From Corbicula japonica (Eukaryota > Mollusca > Bivalvia > Venerida > Cyrenidae), in assembly GCA_038501625.1 (NCBI GenBank), contig JAZAYU010000006.1, forward strand, positions 10,772,181 through 10,836,180: 64,000 nucleotides of DNA, given 5' to 3'. Positions 32,701-44,149 of the stretch are shown here, piece after piece; the first letter of the stretch is position 1, and the number at the start of each line of letters is the position of its first letter. The position numbers and the translations under genes are program-made. A model generated the notes under the pieces. The model ran no database searches. It was not told the origin of the DNA and saw nothing but the letters and a program-made list of their open reading frames with translations.

Positions 32701-33893
32701 GCATGCCCGGATATGTGTTTAAATTGGCGCAATTCTACTTGCGTCGTTGTGTCAATATATTTAAATTGAGGTAAACAGTGAGTACACTTTTTTCAATTTG
32801 TAGACACGTTTGTAGAGATTACAAATAACGGACAATTTTGTCGACCCAGATATTTCATGATCTTACTTTGAATTCAAAAGTTTTCGAAAAATTATAAAAT
32901 AGGATCATGTAGAACTTTGGGTTCGTACAAGATGAATGTTTTAAAGAGAATTTAACGGCTCTTTTGCTCATTTAATATTTTAAGTCTAGTTTTGACTTTA
33001 ATACACATGTGTTACTGACAAATAGATGAAAAAGATTCTCTGCTTTAACAATAGTAATGCGTAACGGTGTACTGGATGCTTTATGCGAAATTTTCAAAAT
33101 GTTGTGGTGGCATGCAATATGTCATGGTGCCGATGCGAAGTCACTTGAGACAAATTCAGCTACGGCGATAATTCATAAATTGCCTCTATTTAATGCAATA
33201 TTTTCTAAAATTAAATACAATGTATTAAAAGTTTATACAGTAGTAAATTAAATAGTTATAGTTCCGAGTTATAAACCATTGTATTTGAACATGTTCTTTG
33301 TTTCTTCTTTTAAATTTAAACGTTTAAGACAGTATATTTAATTCAAAGAAACAGCAATATAAAATAACTTATTACTTTAAAATAGTTTTCGACACGCTTG
33401 GCGGCTTAAAATATTTCATAAGCATGAATGAAATTATTAATTTCTGATTAAACCTTAGGGTACTAATGAAATGTACTTGACATTACTGATATTGATAGCT
33501 GCATTGCTCGGCACGGAAAATATTTTACTCTTACTGAAGAACTGATAACAGAGTTTTTTTCCCATAAGGATGAAATTGCTATGTAACCCAGTTTAAAAAC
33601 TCTGAACAAAAAGGGCGTTTTGCATAGAAACCGTTAGCTAATTGTAAGTGACCTCTGTACATATTCTACATTAGTACTGGGTTATCCAGATTAGCAGTAC
33701 TAACCCTGCTGTAGTCGGTTATTACCCGTAAGCAGAAATAGGTTACGACTTTCGAATTCATTAATTTGAAAGACTTGATCTGGTTTCAAGGCATTTTCTA
33801 GTGGATATTGTGCTTATTCAACTACTTGATTCGTGCCAATGGCGGGACATTCTCCGTTGTAACCGACTAAAGAAAATGTGCAGTATCTGGTGT
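32701..33893. other. Intergenic, nothing firm
   Basis: A 64-codon frame at 33057-33251 has no splice or domain support. The rest is AT-rich unique-looking sequence. Confidence 0.45.
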
Positions 33894-34054
33894 TATTACA
33901 CGAACTATAAATAGACGCAACGCGATTGGTCACACCCCCAAAATAACCGAGTCAATAAATCTAGATATTGACCCGCTTTCGCTGATATTGACCTGTCTAT
34001 AAATAGAATGCGAAAGTTTCCATCTTTTTTATTATTTATAGTTCATGTAATAAA
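33894..34054. mobile_element. Small foldback element with GTTCATGTAATAA ends
   Basis: TTATTACACGAACTATAAAT at the left pairs with TTTATAGTTCATGTAATAA at the right; the right end recurs at 34434-34455. The interior holds TATTGACC motifs found in the foldbacks at 34459 and 45895. Confidence 0.6.
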
Positions 34055-34075
34055 CTATTATATATATATATTATA

Positions 34076-34410
34076 TAAGTTAAGGGGAGATAATTCAATT
34101 CAAACAGCTAACTTTCGAATTAAGGGATCCCCGAAAGGATTCATGTTCGTGGAAGTAAGATACATATGGGTGAGATAAGTAACCAACGAACAAACCTTCA
34201 GACATAAAGGAACAAATCTAAGCAGCAGTCACGGCGACATCGCCTAGCCAAGAGTGCTGTACATGGTTATAGACGTGCCATCCAAGTTGGATGGCACGTC
34301 TATAACCATGTACAGCACTCTTGGCTAGGCGATGTCGCCGTGACTGGTGCTTAGATTTGTTCCTTTATGTCTGAAGGTTTGTTCGTTGGTTACTTATCTC
34401 ACCCATATAT
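34076..34410. mobile_element. Near-perfect inverted dimer of repeat family A
   Basis: Family A in reverse (34076-34285) meets family A in forward orientation (34287-34408) around a single central G at 34286 (GCCATCCAAGTTGGATGGC). The mirrored arms are about 122 bp with one mismatch that I can find. The left side carries 85 more bases of family A. Both sides are flanked by short TA-rich runs and by TATTTATAGTTCATGTAATA (34032-34054 and 34433-34455), a direct repeat that could be a long target duplication or older repeat ends. Confidence 0.9.
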
Positions 34411-34458
34411 TATATAAGTTATATATAAATAACTATTTATAGTTCATGTAATAAAACA

Positions 34459-34596
34459 GTTATTTACTTATTAGCTGGGAAATATGCTGTTGATATTGAC
34501 CGCAAAAATCGTTATTGACCTCGGCTATTGCCTCGGTCAATAACGATTTTTTACTTAGGTCAATATCACAGCATATTTCCCAGCTAATAAGTAAAT
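34459..34596. mobile_element. Foldback element with TATTGACC arms
   Basis: TTATTTACTTATTAGCTGGG at the left is mirrored by CCCAGCTAATAAGTAAATAA at the right. Inside, CGTTATTGACC and GGTCAATAACG close a hairpin with a loop of about 14 bases. Similar hairpin logic (GTCGATA/TATCGAC) is found at 45895-46020. Confidence 0.85.
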
Positions 34597-34867
34597 AATT
34601 GTATAATACCAAACAATCAAAGATTAATGACGTAATTCTTACTGATGAATAAGTAGTAAACAATAGGTCAAGATAAAGGATAGTGAACGGAGTCATGCGG
34701 TTTTTTACAAATCCTACTTTCTCTCCGGCATTCAAAATATCAATTTGTTAAAACCGTTCATCCACTGGTTTTATAATTTCAATTTGCTGAAAACCATTAT
34801 TTCGTAATGTTCTGTTGTTCTATATTAACAGGATTAGTCTATATGATTGTTACTTTTGCTTTTAATG

Positions 34868-34928
34868 CAAGCATGTGCGTGCGTGCGTGCGTTTATGCGT
34901 GCGTGCGTGCGTGCGTGCGTGCGTGTAT
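34868..34928. repeat. (GCGT)n microsatellite
   Basis: Tandem GCGT units interrupted once by TTATGCG, ending in GTGTATGTGTGTGTGAGAG. Confidence 0.9.
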
Positions 34929-35012
34929 GTGTGTGTGAGAGCAGTGAGATAAAGTGTGTATCTATACCATGTCACTTGTCTATTTCATAAAATTATTATT
35001 CTGTGTATACTC

Positions 35013-35800
35013 TTATGCCTTATTGGTTCGATTTAAACAAAGATGTTCTGTACTGTTAATTCGAATAGGAAGAACTTGATTTTCAGAGATAATAACTGAT
35101 TTCATTATTCTTGTTATCTGATATTGCCGATATCCATGTGCATCAACGATATTCACAGTTTCGGGTTTTACCGGCACTATCAATATTTGATACTTGTGAT
35201 AAAAATACTTAATTTGTGCATAAAAAGGAATTTTTACAATAAATTTAGCTAGATGCCAAACATCGACCCAATGATTGATTATTTGTTCTATTTGATCATG
35301 ATCTACGTTGTTCACTTTAAGATGGCATAGTATGCCTGCTGATTAAATCTACACCGTTCGACTTTATGATAAAGTTGTATATTGAGTAAATGGTTTTCTG
35401 CCTTTGTTGTTCCTTTTTCATTATACCTCTGTAAACTTAAGCCTAATATTATAGTTATTTCTTGAACATTTGTAGCTTTTAAAAGCCATTCCTGATATTC
35501 ATATTTCACTTGTTAATGTTGTGTTTCTCACGAAGTTTATTTTTGGATATTATGTTGAATTCAGTCATTTTCTGACTAATTTTTACAACTTATGATGCAG
35601 AAGTTTCACTTTCACTAATTATGACAACTTATGATGCAGCGATCTTACAGTTGATACTTACCAATCTTTTTCAATTTCACCCTCTGATGACTTGTCTAAA
35701 TCCCATACATTCTTTAGGACGCCCATCCGGATTATCATCTATGTCATCCACATAATCACTATTCATCATTTCGATGCCATCTGGCTCTTAAAGCGGATTG
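35013..35800 (-). pseudogene. Decayed or frameshifted multi-exon coding fragment, unrecognised
   Basis: On the minus strand a segment ending at a consensus donor (GTAAGT, near 35663) reads YVDDIDDNPDGRPK, then, after one base shift, VWDLDKSSEGEIEKDW. Further down, 35509-35312 reads ATNVQEITIILGLSLQRYNE and QQAYYAILK, and continues after another one-base shift as NNVDHDQIEQIINHWVDVWH and IVKIPFYAQIKYFYHKYQIL to a stop at 35013. The amino-acid composition looks like a real protein and splice signals remain, but two single-base frame changes break it. I do not recognise the family. Either an unprocessed pseudogene or a real gene with base-call indels. Confidence 0.45.
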
Positions 35801-36964
35801 TCTTTAGGGAATGGATAGCTCTGGTCTTGTATTCCAGTTGGGAGGTGTGAAAGCTTGGGACCACAAGTCCTAGGTCAAATATTAGGGACTATCATTCATG
35901 TCAGGATCTTTAATAAGAAACCTTAAATGTTTGATAATCTCCAAAAATGTCCTTTCAAGAACACGCCAAATTTAATCAATTTCCGGTCAGTGTTTTCACT
36001 TTCCCAAAATAATAAAACGGAACGTGGATAGTGTATTCATTCATTCATTGTCACTTACAAGAGTTCGCCACTGAAACGTGGTTTTCTCATCCAACAATTT
36101 AAAACGTACAACATGTAGAAGTAGGATATACAAAAATACATGTTTTAGCTGCCTATCATCAAGTGTTATGTTATCTGTGTATTTAGTTTTCTATTATATT
36201 AAATTTATTTTTCTAACACTGTTTATTTTGGGACAATCAAAATATGAAAAAATATTCACCGGGACCAATGTGCAAAATCATTGTTTTAAAAAGTGAAAGC
36301 ATGTAGAGAATATTAAAAATTTGTCATTTACTTAAACGTTTATAATTAGTCTTTCAAACGGTTAATAAATATAGATATAAACATCGATCACTGTATCACA
36401 GTTTTGATCAGTTTTTATCACAATGTTATCTTTCTCTTGCAGCCCATGACTGAGGACATATCGTTCATCATACTATTTTGCAATAAGTTAATATTCTGTT
36501 AAGTAATCTGTTTTCAAGTTCAATCATTACAGAAACATTCTGTTATAAAACACGAAAATAAATACATCTACAGCAAAATCATTATTGAAGACAGACAATC
36601 GCATCTTTGCAACCTTTTTGTTTCTCTTTCGTTTTTCTCACTGGTCCCTAATGATCTACTTTATTCCCTCTTTCCAGCTAGTTTTCTTCCTGTCAATAAT
36701 TTCCATTTCTCCTTAATCCCTTCCTTAGAATAATATATTCTTCTTCCACATTGTAGCTTTCTTTTATCGTTACAGTATTTGTTATAACTAAAAATAGTCT
36801 GCTAATATGCAAATAAATGTAAAGCATTTGCAAGAGCGATCGTAACAGAACTCTGTCGATCAAAATTGTTTTCCCATACGAGTTGTTGCTCCTGAATATT
36901 ATGCAAATGTTCATGATGTCGCCTTATTTATTACACAGACCGCTTGTAACCTTATTATTTCTTA

Positions 36965-37250
36965 AATATTTCACCAAGACAACTTGTACTTGTTTTTGAT
37001 ACGAGAACCTGTTGGGGCACGTGTGCGGTTGGTGCACCCTAGAACCTGGTTTAAACCCCCAGTGGCAATTTGTTTTGCCACTGACCGTTCCAAGGCGGTA
37101 CCCCCTCTGGTTCTCACTTTCGTTATTTGTTTGTGGCGTGCATTTTGAAACTGATTATTGTTATACCATGCTCTCTTTTCCTCTCTACTTTTTGGCTGTG
37201 TGGGGAGGCTGTGTATGATGGATGTGGCCATTCCTGATATGCATATTTCA
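36965..37250 (+). repeat. Dispersed repeat family B, 3' two-thirds
   Basis: TTTCACCAAGACAACTTGTA through GCCATTCCTGATATGCATAT, one of the best-preserved copies. Confidence 0.85.
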
Positions 37251-38045
37251 ATTTTTTAAGCATCTATATTTTCATGAACCTGTTCAGGATCAATTCGAAA
37301 TAGTATAACTGGCAAAAAGTTTCATGTTTTTAATATTATTGCAATAATAGTCAAATAGTTTGAAAAACTATCGTTATATTTAAAAGTATTAGAATGAATA
37401 TCAGAAAACTTGGAACGTTCCATCTACTTCAACGCTCGATCAATATTTTTTTCTAGAAGAAAACAAAACGGTGATGACAAAAGACTGACGTCCATATGTG
37501 TAATAAAAGGCATTATAAATGGGTATTGTGTTGATAACTGATAAGAAAGTTTTTCAGTGAACATCATCACTCTAAACACGGTCAAAAAGGGTCAATCTGA
37601 TAAATAAAAAAGCTATTCTTCTAATTGATCGGGAAAAGCCACTTAAGAAATTATAGCCTCTTCTCGTGGCCTGTAAAGAGATAAGTCGACAAATAAGAGA
37701 GAATGCTTATTATAAATAGATCGAACAGTGCTAATTTTCGAGATTCTACAGTATTTACGTTTTCTTTCCTAACAAAATCTTATTTTTATGGAGGCGAGGT
37801 GGTAATAAAGTAATCTTATAATACGATATGCAAGTGTCAAGCATATTAAATATTGCGTTTCTCAATAAATTTAAAACGGCCTTCTTGTCAACTTTAGTCT
37901 GAGAATAAACAGAATAACTCTGAGCAAGGTATTAAAGTTCGTAAAAGTAATGAGCTAGTATAACGACTTTCTACGTCAGCACGTTTAGAGTTGATAAAGA
38001 GAAGCCACGCGTGAAAGGACAGCGTGTCGATTCGCTAATTTAAGC
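37251..38045. other. AT-rich intergenic, nothing recognised
   Basis: No frame, repeat or regulatory structure that I can support. Confidence 0.45.
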
Positions 38046-38049
38046 TTAT

Positions 38050-38200
38050 TTGAAATTATATTGTCCTAAGTGGGAAGCGAACCAGTACAGGACGACGGGT
38101 CAACGCTCAGCCAATCGTTGCGCTGATAACCCTGATAAACGGAATCATCATTACTTAACATCCGTAACCGATTATTAACTGAAAACAGTTCTACAAAGGC
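38050..38200 (-). repeat. Diverged tRNA-derived SINE
   Basis: Aligns with the 255-bp array unit at 17751: AATTATA.TGTCCTAAGTGGGAAGCGAACC, GATAACCCTGATAAACGGAA, CATCCGTAACCGATTATTAA. The pol III boxes are damaged. Confidence 0.7.
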
Positions 38201-40320
38201 ATGAGGAATTATCAGTTTTCGATAGAAATGCAATCTCATATCTAGTAATGATAATGCAAGATTAAAATTTCAGATAGAGTGATGGAATTTTAATCATTTT
38301 TGGTCTAAACATATGGCCGAAATTCTGAACAAGTCCATTTACCTAGTACCCCGGCATTTCGATATTATGCTAATAAAATGTGATTTTATTTCACTCAAAA
38401 CTTTGTTTTGTTTCTAACTGGTTTGTTTTACATATGACAAATGAAAGGGTATTCATTATTCAGACAATAATGAAGCAAAGCCGCCTCAAATGTTTTATCT
38501 TAAAGTTTAAATAAACCAATGAATGTACTATAAAGAACATTAAATCGCCTTAATTAGAACAGAAATGTTTAGGTATTGACTCCGATATCTATATTCCATG
38601 TCAATGTATCTTAATCAGAGCGCTGAAAGCGTTGAAAGACTGGCGCGCTGGTTGAATCGAACGTGCCCTGCACAGATATCATTACTGTAAACATATGAAA
38701 CTATGTGTGATTTTTTCGTTTAACTTTGTGACAGTTACTATCATCAACATTAGCAAATAATTCTATATATTCAGGGATTTCAATAGATGCAGGTACTTGT
38801 ATTTTGATGCAAGGAAATTAGGTTTTCCACTTTTTTTTCACCTGAATCTTAGGTGGGGGTCTTTTTGGTGCAGAAGCGTATGATTAGTAGTTAAATTTTG
38901 CTGGAATAACGATGATCAGGCTCCGCCACAACTGAGTATTGTCAACAATAAAATGCACAAGGCTCACGTACCTTAAGAGACTGAAACAGTTACAATCTTA
39001 ATTTTTACGTCGATCGCAACAATGCATTAACAAAAATATTCGCCAACTTACTAACGGTCTCCCCAGGATTTTTGGAAGGGTTGTCGCTGGACTGTTCGTG
39101 GATTTAAGCTCGCGAAACATTATTTTTTAACTATCATTTTATACAATTTTATATTTGTACCAAAGTTTACTGCAAAAACTGTATATAGTACATAGATGTT
39201 TTTTTTATCTCTTTAGAGCCAAGAAAGGTACAAAGTTAAAAAAACATAAATAATGTGAAACAATGTGTAAACAGTATGTCAACATGTGTTTTACAGTGGT
39301 CGAAATTGGCGCTAGCCCGACAGCAAAAAACTAGTAGATTTTCTCTCGGGCTTGTAAAAATTACCAATTTACTAATCTTGTAAGATTCAGATCGATGAAA
39401 AATCATTGTACTTTCATTTTCAGGTTTGTAAACAAACTTTTGAGCCACTTATTTCATTCAGAAATCTGTCGCTTGTATCAACGTGTAATTCATGCTAAAT
39501 TAATAATAAATATGTTTACTAAGTTCTATGAGAAAATTAATAACTGTTGAAAATATAAGAGACCAATAGCTTCATGTATAAATTCGATCTTCAGCTTTTT
39601 TCCAATCCCTTCCTAAAAAATCTTTACTATTATTTAAGAGCAATCAACACCTGTTTGAACACCTGTGTGATCAGCGTTGTATATTTCATGGTCACTGCTG
39701 TTTATTCACATCAAATAACAACACCGACGAGTAGTATTGATTTTTTCAAAATCAAAGGTGCCGGTCTGAGTAAAGAAAAATGTGATCATACGGCGGCGTT
39801 TTTGATTTATAAGAGATTGACTCATTTGTCAACACTCAGCCAAAAGTTGAAGATCGCTCGAAAAAAGTAGGGTTGTATAAGCAAAATATGCTGGAAATTT
39901 ATAGCATTTATCTGTCACAATTTTTTTTTATAAACGAGCATTACATTTAAAATGCTCATAGAGTTGATTTGTCGTTGAGTAACGTGTCATATTTGTTGGG
40001 CAATGAACAAAGCTGTTGATAATTGGTGTTTAGTATGCCCCAGACAATGGATTAATTAGCCCCAGACAGGTAAGCGCTGTCATTTAAGCTATCGATTAAT
40101 TCATGTCAGTTTGAAGAAGTCAGCGAGTGGCTAATAAAATCATGCTCCAGGTAGAAAAGTTGTTATAATTATGAAGACACCCGCTAATTTCACAGAAGTT
40201 TCGCAAACAAAGAAAAAACTAATTTTTTTAAATCAAGATGATTCGCGACTAAACCTTTTTCATATATTATTTTGATACCATGTAGCGTTCAAATTGGATA
40301 AAGAACGAACATTTACTTTA
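38201..40320. other. Intergenic; one possible exon-like frame
   Basis: Mostly unique AT-rich sequence. The plus frame at 39724-39870 (SSIDFFKIKGAGLSKEKCDH then KRLTHLSTLSQKLKIARKK and stop) has a protein-like, Lys-rich composition but no clear splice signals, so I do not call it. A CGGGCT(A/T)GT motif near 39304-39355 recurs at 41832-41884. Confidence 0.4.
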
Positions 40321-41215
40321 AACAAGAGGGCCATGATGGCCCTTATATCGCTCACGAGAGTACAAAAGTACTCTCAGCTTGTGGTTTCAGACAAGAAGAT
40401 TTTTAAAGTTTTTCCTATATCAGTCTATATAAAATAAAGTGAACCCTGGGGCAGGGCCAATTTTGACCCCAGGGAAATCATTTGAACAATCTTTGAAGAT
40501 TTCCACTAGAGGGTGCTAAATGCCTTGGATATCTAAGCTCTAGGCCTTGTGGTTTCAGACAAGAAGATTTTTAAAGTTTTTCCTATACCAGTCTATATAA
40601 AATGAAGTGACCCCTGGGGCGGGGCCAATTTAGACCCCTGGGAAATAATTTGAACAATCTTTGTAGAGTTTCACAAGAGGATGCTTAATGCCAAATATCT
40701 AAGCTCTAGGCCTTGTGGTTTCAGACAAGAATATCTAAGCTCTAGGCCTTGTGGTTTCAGACAAGAAGATTTTTAAAGTTTTTCCTATATAAGTCTATGT
40801 AAAATGAAGTGACCCCTGGGGCGGGGCCAATTTTGACCCCAGGGAAATAATTTGAACAATCTTTGTAGAGCTCCACTAGAGGATGCTAAATGCCAAATAT
40901 CTAAGCTCTAGGCCTTGTGGTTTCAGACAAGAAGATTTTTAAAGTTTTTCCTTTCGGTTGCCATGGCAACCAGAGTTCTGCATGGAATTGATTTCTTTGA
41001 ACAACTTTGGAAGAGCTTCATGCAAGGAACATACGTGGCAAGTTTCATCAAAATTGGCCAAGCCGTTTCAGAGAAGAAGTCGATTGAAGCAATTGTTGAC
41101 GACGGACGACGGACGACGTACGACGCACGACGGACGACGCACGACGCACGACGGACATCAGGCGGTCACAAAAGCTCACCTTGTCACTACGTGACAGGTG
41201 AGCTAAAATACATTT
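40321..41215 (+). repeat. Clam-type dispersed repeat with ~170-bp internal tandem units
   Basis: Opens AACAAGAGGGCCATGATGGC and closes with a GACGACGGAC minisatellite (41098-41156), then AAAGCTCACCTTGTCACTAC..GTGACAGGTGAGCT. Between are four units with CTTGTGGTTTCAGACAAGAA and CCCTGGGGC.GGGCCAAT, starting near 40375, 40545, 40744 and 40911, plus a short stray duplication near 40706-40743. Recurrent in clam genomes to my knowledge; non-coding. Confidence 0.85.
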
Positions 41216-42350
41216 TAATTGAAAAATAACATTCCTCTCTCAAAAGATTTTTCACCAAGATCCCCCACAATTAAACCTGAAGCTAAACTGTTGACGATGA
41301 ACGCGAGAAGAGCGAGAACGTCTGCAGAATTATCGCCGCAAATAAGGGCAAAACACCGGGGAAATCCCCGGATAGGAAGGACATAATCGCGGCGAATTTC
41401 CACCCGAACTAATTTTTTAACGCTGTCGACGGGTGAAAATTGTATAAGACACCCGGCCTGTTCTATACCAAATTGAAGTTAGCAGGGCTACAGAACAAAC
41501 TGGTGCAAAACCAAGAAGAAACCTCCTGAAAATGCTGAGCGAGCAGCAAACCTTTGAAAAACAAATATGAGGATGTTTATGGTGACAGAAGTTTCCTTTT
41601 TTCCTGGAAAAATAACAGGCTTTGGTTGCGATTCAAGATTAAAACAAACACTATGATTTGCGCCTGGTGCTTAGAAGCCACGGAAAAGCATTGTTTCCGT
41701 CAAATCCAGGATATGAAATTTTGCCTTTTTTTATATTCTTTTCTAGAGAATGGATAAATGTTGAATGACATTTAAATATGTTTTATCTCAGCGTTTTTAG
41801 ACTAAAAGATATATTTAAACATAATTTTCTTTCGGGCTAGTGAATTTTCTTTCGGGCTAGTGAAAATTGCTAAGTTACCAGCCCGACTTGCTTGGAAATT
41901 TCAATCCTAATTTCTATGACTGGTTTTATTAACATAAACTGATCTGATCTCATCAAGTTACAATGTCAACTATAAACTCTGTATAGTTAGTTTTTCACCT
42001 TCATTGTCCAAGATATCTCACACATATCAAACTCAGTGTTTCATTACAACTGACAGAATTAGGATTAAACTTTCAGAAGCCTCTTTTTTTCTTCGGCCCA
42101 AGTGCTGACTGCCTTATTATAATCAAACTTCAGTATATCAGGACCTTCCAATATATCATTAACAATGAATTTAATGTTGAATTGTTAAGCCTGCTTCCAA
42201 GCTTTTATTTCACTCTTGATAAGGTGGAAAAACCCCACTCACATTCTGAAATTAAATTAATTTACGATACCAGTAAACATATAGACAGCCTCACATATAT
42301 AAAAATAATATGATAATAGGTATTCAGTTAACACAAGCAGGTATAATAAA
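41216..42350. other. Intergenic, GC-richer then AT-rich
   Basis: 41270-41530 is GC-richer with no clear gene. A 20-bp tandem (TTTTCTTTCGGGCTAGTGAA type) is at 41825-41865. Nothing else supported. Confidence 0.4.
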
Positions 42351-42354
42351 TTAT

Positions 42355-42545
42355 GTAGTGCACCCCTAGAACCTGGTTTAAACCCCTAGTAGCAAATTAT
42401 TTTGCTACTGACTGTTCCAAAGAGCTAACCCATACGGTTCCCCTTTTTTGTTAAACAATCAACAAACAAATCATTTATTTTCCTCTCTTTTTTTGCTGCA
42501 GGGGAGGCTGTGTTTTATGAGTGTGGCGATTCCTGATATGCATAT
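42355..42545 (+). repeat. Dispersed repeat family B, 3' part
   Basis: GTGCACCCCTAGAACCTGGT, TTTTGCTACTGACTGTTCCA, GGAGGCTGTGTTTTATGAGT and GCGATTCCTGATATGCATAT. It lies just downstream of the exon at 42639-42959. Confidence 0.8.
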
Positions 42546-42638
42546 TTCCCTTTTTATATATAGTAGCATGAAATTGAGTTATTTTATTTATTTAATGCAA
42601 GTCACAAGATTAAGTAAATATATAAAAAAAACATTGCC

Positions 42639-42959
42639 AACTTCTTGCAACCAGGTATAGACTTTCTTCCACTTAGGATCGACACCTGACTGGATCGAAC
42701 TGGCTGTTCGAGGTAGCCGGCGTTGATTCAGTGTCTCGGCATGTTGGGGTACCGCGTCCGGCGTCGGAGTAATTTCACGACGTGAAGGGGTACTTGGCGT
42801 CGTCAGAGTCGCTCTTGAAGGGCTATCCGGAATGATCTCGATCTCATTTCTAGCATTTTGAAGTTCAGAATGCCCGATGGAGTTGGCATCAGCCTCACAA
42901 GGCCGGTTTCTCTTGAAATAAGATAGAATTGACGAGTCGTCGTTCTTTCGCGCATGCAT
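42639..42959 (-). CDS. Probable first coding exon, transposase-derived or zinc-finger-like (tentative)
   Basis: The minus strand from ATG at 42959 reads MHARKNDDSSILSYFKRNRP, then a Ser/Thr/Pro-rich stretch (IPDSPSRATLTTPSTPSRRE) and DPKWKKVYTWLQEV. The block is clearly GC-richer than its surroundings and open for about 107 codons. An SxLSYF start followed by a disordered region and a K-W-..-WL segment resembles the N-termini of hAT-derived/TTF-zinc-finger host proteins, but the zinc finger would be in the next exon, which I cannot place. The upstream frame continues to 43022. Downstream the frame enters intron-like DNA with no strong donor. Confidence 0.4.
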
Positions 42960-44040
42960 ACTTGAAAATGTGTCCGACGAAAATGAACTGATCGTTACGA
43001 TGATAGCGCAGTAAAATGCCACAGAATGTATTTCTTTTGCAATTTAAGTTCTAACTGCAACTTGCCAATAGATTTGTTTAAAACAAATCCATTATCGCAC
43101 AATTATTTTCATACGTGTATACAGTATACTTTTAGAAGTGTTTGTCTTCTAATCACAGAACTAAGAATAACCAAATAATTACTCATAATCGCATCTCATT
43201 AAAATCATTGAACAGTATGTCAAAAACACTGGGTTCCGCTATTAATTGAGAATATCAAGAGTCAACAGAGCCAAAATACGATCGAACGACACCGACAGAC
43301 TTGTGAATTCACCACGTGGAGAGGCGGAGTTATCCAGCTGATAGTAAAGAAATCGATTGTGATTGGTCAAATCGCCCATTGCTTAACCTTGAATGAGGTG
43401 TGTATTGAAAAGCGACCTGTGTTTACAATGCAAGAAACAGAAAAGTACGGCATGTCGATTTTGAATAAACGGATGTCGGCGAATTTAACACTTGTTGGAA
43501 ATAGATCAAAGCTTGTTAACGGTTGTCTGGGGAGAACACTAGTACTGGGACCCGGCCCGGTCCTTGTTAGCCGAGCAAAATCTCGATCCACAACTACTCC
43601 AACCTAACCAAAATGGCAACCCACGCTATCGCCCGCTTGTCACGTGACTGATTTGTTTTAATCGTTCTTTTAATATCCTTTCATAGTTGTTCGAACAACA
43701 ACATTAAATTGTTTTCTTGTTTTTATATGTAGCATTATCTTTCAAAGTTCGCATTCCTTCTCGAAATATTCGTATTTTCTTAAAATGCACTACTTTTTAT
43801 GCCACACAACTACGAAATCTTTCAGGCGTAACTAAACTTCTCATTCATATCCAGTTGCTTGTTCTCTGCCGTAGCTGGTCATGATTTCAAACTAAATTTG
43901 TTCGATGGAATTTTGGCATGGATGCTCCAAAATTACACGGAAACTTACTATCAATCGCTCAGAATTCGTGGAATGGTGTGCTACATTGTGCTTCACACCT
44001 GTGCAGAACATTTCGGCCTGTTCTCGCGGTGATCACTTAC

Positions 44041-44134
44041 TTGATACGCTCTCGTGGTCGCAATGATACACCCGAAGTTAAGGACTGCGCGTCGCAGAGT
44101 TCACAGCATCGTTAGATAAGACTTGCGCATGCGC
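44041..44134 (-). promoter_or_regulatory. NRF1-type promoter and possible 5' exon, minus strand
   Basis: GCGCATGCGC (44125-44134) is a perfect palindromic NRF1 site. Just inside it on the minus strand, a GC-richer stretch ends at a consensus donor (GTAAGT, read from 44040). This could be the untranslated first exon of the gene whose coding exon is at 42639-42959. A plus-strand transcript cannot be ruled out. Confidence 0.35.
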
Positions 44135-44149
44135 GCCAGTCAAAAATAT

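Noticed and set aside
33057..33251. Possible second MIEAP-like C-terminal fragment (Trp/Cys-containing frame)
   Set aside because: Only a vague WW.A.CHGAD resemblance, with none of the downstream VVWP signature and no splice sites.
40915..41229. Frames with Arg-Thr-Thr-Asp repeats
   Set aside because: They come from the GACGACGGAC minisatellite at the end of the clam-type repeat.
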